Below are positions 58,987 through 64,000 of a stretch of 64,000 bases of DNA, one piece after another. Under the pieces are notes generated by a model. The model ran no database searches. It was not told where the DNA came from and saw only the letters and a list, made by a program, of their open reading frames with translations. Within the stretch, counting starts at the first letter, position 1. Every line of letters starts with the position of its first letter. The translations under genes and the position numbers were made by a program. Source of the DNA: Beijerinckiaceae bacterium (GTDB lineage: Bacteria > Pseudomonadota > Alphaproteobacteria > Rhizobiales > Beijerinckiaceae); NCBI GenBank assembly GCA_004564215.1, contig CP024846.1, forward strand, positions 1,984,001 through 2,048,000, given 5' to 3'.

Positions 58987-60846
58987 ATGGCAGGCGGGTT
59001 CGATGTGATCGTGGTGGGAGGAGGCCACGCCGGCTGCGAGGCGGCCGCGGCCTCCGCGCGCATGGGCGCCCGCACGGCCCTCTTGACCCATTCCTTCGAC
59101 ACCATCGGCACAATGTCCTGCAATCCGGCCATAGGCGGCCTCGGCAAAGGCCATTTGGTTCGCGAGGTCGACGCGCTCGACGGGCTCATGGGACGGATTG
59201 CGGATGCAGCCGGCATCCAATTTCGCGTCCTTAATCGAGCAAAGGGCCCCGCCGTACGGGGGCCACGGGCTCAAACCGACCGTAAGCTTTACCGCCAAGC
59301 GATGCAGGCGGCCATTCGAGAGATCGAAAATCTTTCCGTCCTCGAGGGGGAAGCGGCCGATATCTTGCTCGGGAGCGGCCGGGTGGTAGGCGTCAAAACC
59401 GCAACCGGCGAGGAAATCTCCTGTGGCGCCATCATCCTCACCACGGGGACGTTCCTGCGGGGCATCATTCATATCGGTCAAAAGACCTTTCCGGCGGGAC
59501 GAATGGGGGAAAGTCCAGCCATCGCTCTCGGAGAACGGCTGCAGGAGATGGGTCTGGAGCTCGGGCGGCTCAAGACCGGAACCCCGCCCCGCCTCGATGG
59601 CACGACGATCGATTGGGCGGTCCTGGAGCGCCAGAGCGGTGACGATGAGCCGGAGCCCTTCTCTTTTCTCACCAAGGCCATTGTCACGCCTCAGGTCGAT
59701 TGCTTCATCACCCATACGACGGCCGAAGGCCATGCGGTCATCGCCCGGAATCTTTGCCATTCGCCCGTCTATTCCGGCGCCATCTCGGGCCGGGGCCCGC
59801 GCTATTGCCCCTCCATCGAGGACAAGATCGTCCGCTTCCAAGAGCGCGAGAGCCATCAAATCTTTCTCGAGCCCGAAGGCTTGGACGACACGACCATTTA
59901 TCCCAACGGTATTTCGACCGCCTTGCCGGAGGACGTTCAAGAGGCGTTCCTGCACACCATCCCCGGCCTCGCCAAAGCCCGCGTACTACGGCCGGGCTAC
60001 GCCATCGAGTATGATTTCATCGATCCGCGCGCCCTCACCCCGGGCCTGGAGGTCAAAAGATTTCCCGGGCTTTTCCTTGCCGGGCAGATCAACGGCACCA
60101 CCGGCTATGAAGAGGCTGCCGCCCAAGGCCTGGTCGCCGGCTTGAGCGCGGCGCTCCGCGCCGGCAGCGCAGAACCGCTGAGCTTCAGCCGGTCCGATTC
60201 CTATATCGGCGTAATGATCGATGATCTGATCAATAAGGGTGTGAGCGAGCCTTATCGGATGTTTACCTCGCGCGCCGAATATCGCCTGTCCCTACGCGCC
60301 GACAACGCCGATCAGCGCCTCACTCCACGCGGCGCCTCTCTTGGGTGCGTGGGTGCCGAACGCCAGCGGGCTTTCGAGGCGAAGGCGGCGGAGCTGACCC
60401 AGGCGCGCAATCTTCTGCAAGGTTTGAATCTCACGCCCAACGAGGCGGCGCGGCATGGCTTGCACGTCAATCAGGACGGCGTTCGCCGGAGCGCATTCGA
60501 CCTTCTCGGCCTGCCCGGCCAATCTATTGCAACGCTTCAGGCGATCTGGCCGGAGCTTGGCGGGATCAGGCCGAAAGCCGCGGCGCAGATCGAGATCGAT
60601 GCCAAATATGCGGTTTATCTTGCCCGTCAGACGCGGGACATCGAAGCGTTTCGCCGCGACGAAGCGCTGGAGATCCCCGCCAATGTCGACTACGCGCTTC
60701 TGCCCGGACTTTCCAATGAGATCCGCGCGCGCCTTGAACTTATCCGGCCCCGCACGATGGGCCAAGCCGGGAGAATTGAAGGCATGACGCCGGCGGCCAT
60801 GACCCTCCTGGCGTCGAAGATGCGCCGCGTCAGCGCCGGATCTTGA
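58987..60846 (+). CDS. mnmG: tRNA uridine 5-carboxymethylaminomethyl modification enzyme MnmG
   Basis: 619 residues from ATG 58987, which has GAGGGG 7 bases upstream; ATG at 58981 is one spacer too close. FAD motif [40 protein letters not shown], catalytic Cys-region, [27 protein letters not shown], and the C-terminal MnmE-binding helical domain with [32 protein letters not shown]. Partner of MnmE; also known as GidA, conserved next to the origin. Confidence 0.97.
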   Translation: MAGGFDVIVVGGGHAGCEAAAASARMGARTALLTHSFDTIGTMSCNPAIGGLGKGHLVREVDALDGLMGRIADAAGIQFRVLNRAKGPAVRGPRAQTDRKLYRQAMQAAIREIENLSVLEGEAADILLGSGRVVGVKTATGEEISCGAIILTTGTFLRGIIHIGQKTFPAGRMGESPAIALGERLQEMGLELGRLKTGTPPRLDGTTIDWAVLERQSGDDEPEPFSFLTKAIVTPQVDCFITHTTAEGHAVIARNLCHSPVYSGAISGRGPRYCPSIEDKIVRFQERESHQIFLEPEGLDDTTIYPNGISTALPEDVQEAFLHTIPGLAKARVLRPGYAIEYDFIDPRALTPGLEVKRFPGLFLAGQINGTTGYEEAAAQGLVAGLSAALRAGSAEPLSFSRSDSYIGVMIDDLINKGVSEPYRMFTSRAEYRLSLRADNADQRLTPRGASLGCVGAERQRAFEAKAAELTQARNLLQGLNLTPNEAARHGLHVNQDGVRRSAFDLLGLPGQSIATLQAIWPELGGIRPKAAAQIEIDAKYAVYLARQTRDIEAFRRDEALEIPANVDYALLPGLSNEIRARLELIRPRTMGQAGRIEGMTPAAMTLLASKMRRVSAGS

Positions 60847-60849
60847 TCC

Positions 60850-61491
60850 TTGCCGGTGGGACGGGCTCCAATTAACCAGGCAAGGTCGCATCCCTCCTTG
60901 GCAGCTCTGCCGGAGCCGATTCTGCGACGCCTGGAGATCTACGCCGCCCTCCTCGCCAAATGGCAGCGGGCGATGAATCTTGTCGGAGCCTCGACACTAG
61001 ACGAAGTTTGGGTGAGGCATTTCGCGGATTCTCTCCAAGTGTCGGAAGTCGTGCCGGACGCGCGGAAATGGCTCGATCTTGGCTCGGGAGCCGGGTTCCC
61101 CGGTCTCGTCACGGCGATTCGCTATGCTGACGAAAAGGGAGCGAGCGTTCATCTGGTGGAAGCCAACCAGCGCAAATGCGCCTTTTTACGCGAGGTCGCG
61201 CGGGAAACACGCGCTCCGGCGGTGGTTCATTGCGGCCGAATCGAAGAAATCGTGCCCTTATTGGACAATAATTTCGAAGCTGTGAGCGCGCGCGCCCTGG
61301 CATCCCTGCCGGTCCTCCTCGGATATGCCGAGAAATTCATTCAGGATGGCGCCGTCGGTGTGTTTTCCAAGGGGAAACAGCTAGACGCGGAATTGACCGA
61401 CTCGTTAACGATCGGTAAATATTTAATCGCGACTGTAGGGAGCAATACATGCTCCGAGGCGCGTCTGGTCCTCGTCAGGCGCCGTCCATAA
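60850..61491 (+). CDS. rsmG: 16S rRNA (guanine527-N7)-methyltransferase RsmG
   Basis: About 213 residues. NLVGASTLDEVWVRHFADSLQV, SAM motif WLDLGSGAGFPGLVTAIRYA, VHLVEANQRKCAFLREVAR and VSARALASLPVLLGYA are typical of GidB. Methylates G527 of 16S rRNA. The start is TTG 60850 or GTG 60856; no ATG is suitable. Four bases after the mnmG stop. Confidence 0.92.
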   Translation: MPVGRAPINQARSHPSLAALPEPILRRLEIYAALLAKWQRAMNLVGASTLDEVWVRHFADSLQVSEVVPDARKWLDLGSGAGFPGLVTAIRYADEKGASVHLVEANQRKCAFLREVARETRAPAVVHCGRIEEIVPLLDNNFEAVSARALASLPVLLGYAEKFIQDGAVGVFSKGKQLDAELTDSLTIGKYLIATVGSNTCSEARLVLVRRRP

Positions 61492-61655
61492 TAAGCAAAA
61501 GATTTAATCTTGCATCATTACATTGTACGCTAATTAGTTGCCTTCTTCTTTTGGGAGGGCGCGAATCGCACATATCACGTCTCTGCAAGGAAACTGGTTC
61601 AAAATGCAAAATCTCATGAGCCGGCGAGGCTTCAGGGTTTTTCCAGGAGAATAAG

Positions 61656-62477
61656 GTGTCCGTCTCCGCCCCTCTGCGCGTTCTCGTGCTTGCCAATCAA
61701 AAGGGCGGGGTCGGCAAGACTACGACCGCCATCAACCTTGGCACCGCGCTCGCGGCCATGGACGAACGCGTGCTCATCGTCGATCTCGATCCTCAGGGCA
61801 ATGCCTCGACGGGGTTGGGGATAGAGCGTGCCAACCGCCGGATCTCGACCTATGATGTTTTAACGGGGGAGCAGACACTTCAGGCTGTCCTGCAGGAGAC
61901 TGCCGTCCCGCGCCTCTCCATCGCGCCCTCGACGCTCGATCTGCTGGGCCTGGAACTTGAGATCGCCGCGCGCCCGGACCGCGCCTTCTGCCTCAAAAAG
62001 GCGCTGACCGCCTTCGTTGAAGAGCAAAGCATCAAGTCCGAGGAAGAGCGCTTCAGCTATGTGTTGGTCGATTGCCCGCCCTCGCTCAATCTTCTCACCA
62101 TGAATGCGATGGCGGCGGCTCATGCCGTATTGGTGCCGCTGCAATGCGAGTTCTTCGCCTTGGAAGGGCTATCGCAACTGCTGACGACCGTGGACCAGGT
62201 CCGCGATACGCTGAATCCGGGCCTGACCATTCATGGCATCGTCCTGACGATGTTCGATGCGCGTAATTCCCTCGCGACGCAGGTGGTGGCGGATGTGCGC
62301 GGATATATGGGCGACAAGGTCTATGAAACGGTCATTCCCCGCAATGTCCGGGTGTCCGAAGCGCCTTCGCATGGAAAGCCGGTCCTGCTCTACGATCTCA
62401 AATGCAGTGGTAGCCAAGCCTATTTGAAACTTGCGTCGGAAGTGATCCAGCGGGAGCGCCTCTTTCGCGCGGCCTGA
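61656..62477 (+). CDS. parA: Chromosome partitioning ATPase ParA
   Basis: 273 residues. Deviant Walker A VLANQKGGVGKTTTAINLGTALA, Walker B DLDPQGNASTGLG, VDCPPSLNLLTMNAMAAA and PLQCEFFALEGLSQL. GTG at 61656 has AGGAGA just upstream. Works with ParB and the two parS sites to segregate the origin region. Confidence 0.97.
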   Translation: MSVSAPLRVLVLANQKGGVGKTTTAINLGTALAAMDERVLIVDLDPQGNASTGLGIERANRRISTYDVLTGEQTLQAVLQETAVPRLSIAPSTLDLLGLELEIAARPDRAFCLKKALTAFVEEQSIKSEEERFSYVLVDCPPSLNLLTMNAMAAAHAVLVPLQCEFFALEGLSQLLTTVDQVRDTLNPGLTIHGIVLTMFDARNSLATQVVADVRGYMGDKVYETVIPRNVRVSEAPSHGKPVLLYDLKCSGSQAYLKLASEVIQRERLFRAA

Positions 62478-62525
62478 GGCTGGTCCTGCGTTGGCCGGGA
62501 ATTAATGATCTGGAGCGAACGACAA

Positions 62526-63425
62526 ATGAAGCCAGCCAAATCACCAGAGGAATCGCGACCGAGGCTCGGGCGCGGTCTGGCCGCGCTGCTCGGCGGCGAC
62601 GACACCGTCCAAGCCGCCACGCGCGCCCGCACCCCGCAGAAATTGCCGATCGAGTTTCTTCGGCCCAATCCCCGCAATCCACGAAAATCCTTCGCCGAGG
62701 AAGACCTCGAAGAACTGACGGCGTCGATCAAGGAAAAAGGCATTATTCAACCGATCCTCGCGCGTCCGGTGCAAGGATCGGTCGGTACTTTCGAGATCAT
62801 CGCGGGCGAGCGGCGTTGGCGCGCGGCCCAACGCGCGGGCTTGCACGAAGTCCCGATTATCAGCGTCGACGCGGACGACCGTCAGGCGCTGGAATTGGCG
62901 ATCATCGAAAACGTCCAGCGCAGCGATCTCAATCCGATCGAGGAGGCGGTGGGCTATCAGCGGCTTGGCGATGAATTCGGGTATACACAGCTCGATCTCG
63001 GCAAAGTGATCGGCAAAAGCCGAAGCCATGTGACCAATATTTTGCGGCTTCTCAAGCTTCCCGAACGCAGCAAGACCCTCCTGAGCGAAGGTAAAATTTC
63101 GGCGGGGCATGCCCGATTGCTCCTGTCTGCCGACGAACCCGATGCCCTCGCCGAACGAATCGTGGCCGAAGAGCTTTCGGTGCGGGATGTCGAGCGGATG
63201 TTGCAAGGTTCGTCCAAAAGCTCCGGCGCCGCCGGGCCTGGGCCGCGCAAGCGCGAGGCGGAGGAAAAAGACGCCGATACCCGCGCCTTGGAAACGAGCT
63301 TGCTGGAAGTGCTGGGAATGAATGTGACAATCACGCAAAAAGTCGGAGAGGCCGGCGAAATGCTAGTGAAGTATAAAACCCTCGATCAGCTCGAGTTTGT
63401 CTGCCGCCGTCTGCGCGGCGACTAG
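62526..63425 (+). CDS. parB: Chromosome partitioning protein ParB
   Basis: 299 residues from ATG 62526 (GGAG 9 bases upstream). N-terminal ParA-activating peptide RPRLGRGLAALLGGDD, CTP-binding/CTPase motifs GERRWRAAQRAG and IIENVQRSDLNPIEEA, helix-turn-helix (LGKVIGKSRSHVTNILRLLKLPE) and a C-terminal dimerisation domain. Binds parS and spreads as a CTP-dependent clamp. The TAG stop is the first codon of a 118-bp repeat. Confidence 0.97.
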   Translation: MKPAKSPEESRPRLGRGLAALLGGDDTVQAATRARTPQKLPIEFLRPNPRNPRKSFAEEDLEELTASIKEKGIIQPILARPVQGSVGTFEIIAGERRWRAAQRAGLHEVPIISVDADDRQALELAIIENVQRSDLNPIEEAVGYQRLGDEFGYTQLDLGKVIGKSRSHVTNILRLLKLPERSKTLLSEGKISAGHARLLLSADEPDALAERIVAEELSVRDVERMLQGSSKSSGAAGPGPRKREAEEKDADTRALETSLLEVLGMNVTITQKVGEAGEMLVKYKTLDQLEFVCRRLRGD

Positions 63426-63540
63426 AGCGGGATGAGGAAAAGCGGAAACCGGTTTTCCGCTCGCATCCCGCTCTTAAATTTTTGGAATCGATCACGTTCA
63501 TGATTTTGGGTTGAGTCATTCCAAAATCATCGTGATCTAG
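63423..63540 (+). repeat. 118-bp dispersed repeat (copy H)
   Basis: Matches 51792-51909 over its length (TAGAGCGGGATG palindrome, then the AAAATC hairpin, ending GATCTAG). First three bases are the parB stop codon. Confidence 0.9.
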
Positions 63541-63723
63541 GGCCAGCTAAGGCGTGACGCCTTGCGGTGAAATATATGGAGTAGCCACGGCTCGGTTAGC
63601 GCTGTGACAATTGACGCAGTTCAATACGCCTAGACGTATTTGGCTTATGCATTACGTCTTAGGAAGAAGCCGTAGGGCCACGGGTTCCTCCCGTGCCGGC
63701 GACTTTTCAGAAAGGACCGCGTG

Positions 63724-64000
63724 ATGAGTTTTACCGGCGTAGATGGACCAAACACCAATCTTCACTCAGCTGCCCTTGAGTTCGGGCTCGATACCACTCT
63801 TTCCCGCAATTGGTGGGCCGTCGCCTTAAGGGGCGTTTTCGGTATTGCCTTTGGTTTGATCGCGTTTCTTTTCCCCGGCGCCACGATGCTGTCGCTGGTC
63901 GTGGTTTTCTCGGTATATCTGGTCTTTGACGGCGTCGTGGCGATCATCTCGGCCATGCGCGCGGCCAGACATCACGAACGTTGGGGCCTCCTGACGATCG
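63724..64000 (+). CDS. HdeD family (DUF308) membrane protein, partial
   Basis: The first 92 residues are visible; the frame is open to the right edge. AAGGA lies ~8 bases before the ATG. NWWAVALRGVFGIAFGLIAFLFPGATMLSLVVVFSVYLVFDGVVAIISAMRAAR gives two membrane helices and the W-W-x-x-x-x-R-G start typical of HdeD-type acid-stress proteins. Role in this organism not known. Confidence 0.88.
   Translation, partial: MSFTGVDGPNTNLHSAALEFGLDTTLSRNWWAVALRGVFGIAFGLIAFLFPGATMLSLVVVFSVYLVFDGVVAIISAMRAARHHERWGLLTI

Overview
The window is high-GC chromosomal DNA from an alphaproteobacterium of the order Rhizobiales (Hyphomicrobiales). Gene content and gene order suggest the Beijerinckiaceae, but a species cannot be named from sequence alone. 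The supporting signs are hemE-hemJ-rho divergent from ppsR-maf-aroE-coaE-dnaQ, the hisB-DUF2628-hisH-hisA-hisF-hisE-coaA run, mnmE-mnmG-rsmG-parA-parB with parS sites, a ROSE-like leader on a small heat-shock gene, and a BBP2-type porin. This gene set is characteristic of the replication-origin neighbourhood in alphaproteobacteria. A candidate oriC is placed between hemE and ppsR (about 33.2-33.6 kb).

Layout. 0-0.8 kb: 3' end of a TreS/maltokinase-like gene. 0.95-3.06 kb: a complete IS1595-family element with matched terminal repeats and a perfect 8-bp target duplication; besides its transposase it carries a HEPN-like passenger gene and a 59-residue protein gene. 3.1-5.2 kb: LemA-TPM-TPM operon. 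5.5-10.5 kb: a Trp-His-Arg repeat mini-protein, two alpha/beta hydrolases, Hsp20, a secreted protein and threonine aldolase. 11-17.3 kb: glutamate synthase gltB-gltD. 17.3-20.4 kb: two L,D-transpeptidases and a DUF459 protein. 20.5-21.6 kb: ECF sigma factor with a cupin anti-sigma. 21.9-23.5 kb: a ClC channel fused to a FliO-like domain. 23.6-25.6 kb: MsrP-like molybdoenzyme, cytochrome b and fasciclin protein. 26-28.7 kb: ATP-grasp and alpha-E pair. 29.2-38.3 kb: galE, rho, hemJ, hemE, candidate origin, ppsR, maf, aroE, coaE, dnaQ and a DUF1259 protein. 38.3-40.9 kb: glcF-glcE. 41.2-42.0 kb: an orphan trypsin-like peptidase. 42.1-46.9 kb: coaA and histidine genes. 47.1-50.3 kb: hslVU and trpS. 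50.5-57.5 kb: porin, LTXXQ-motif protein, J-domain protein, a pair of unknown genes and a DUF255 thioredoxin-domain protein. 57.6-63.4 kb: mnmE, two parS sites, mnmG, rsmG, parA, parB. The window ends in an HdeD-type membrane protein gene.

Two families of dispersed intergenic repeats (115 bp and 118 bp) begin with TAGAGC; the 115-bp family also ends in GCTCTA. In most copies the TAG at the repeat edge is the stop codon of the neighbouring gene. No rRNA, tRNA or CRISPR array was found.

The most unusual items are the passenger-carrying IS, the FliO-ClC fusion, the stop-codon-supplying repeats and the hybrid soluble anti-sigma factor.
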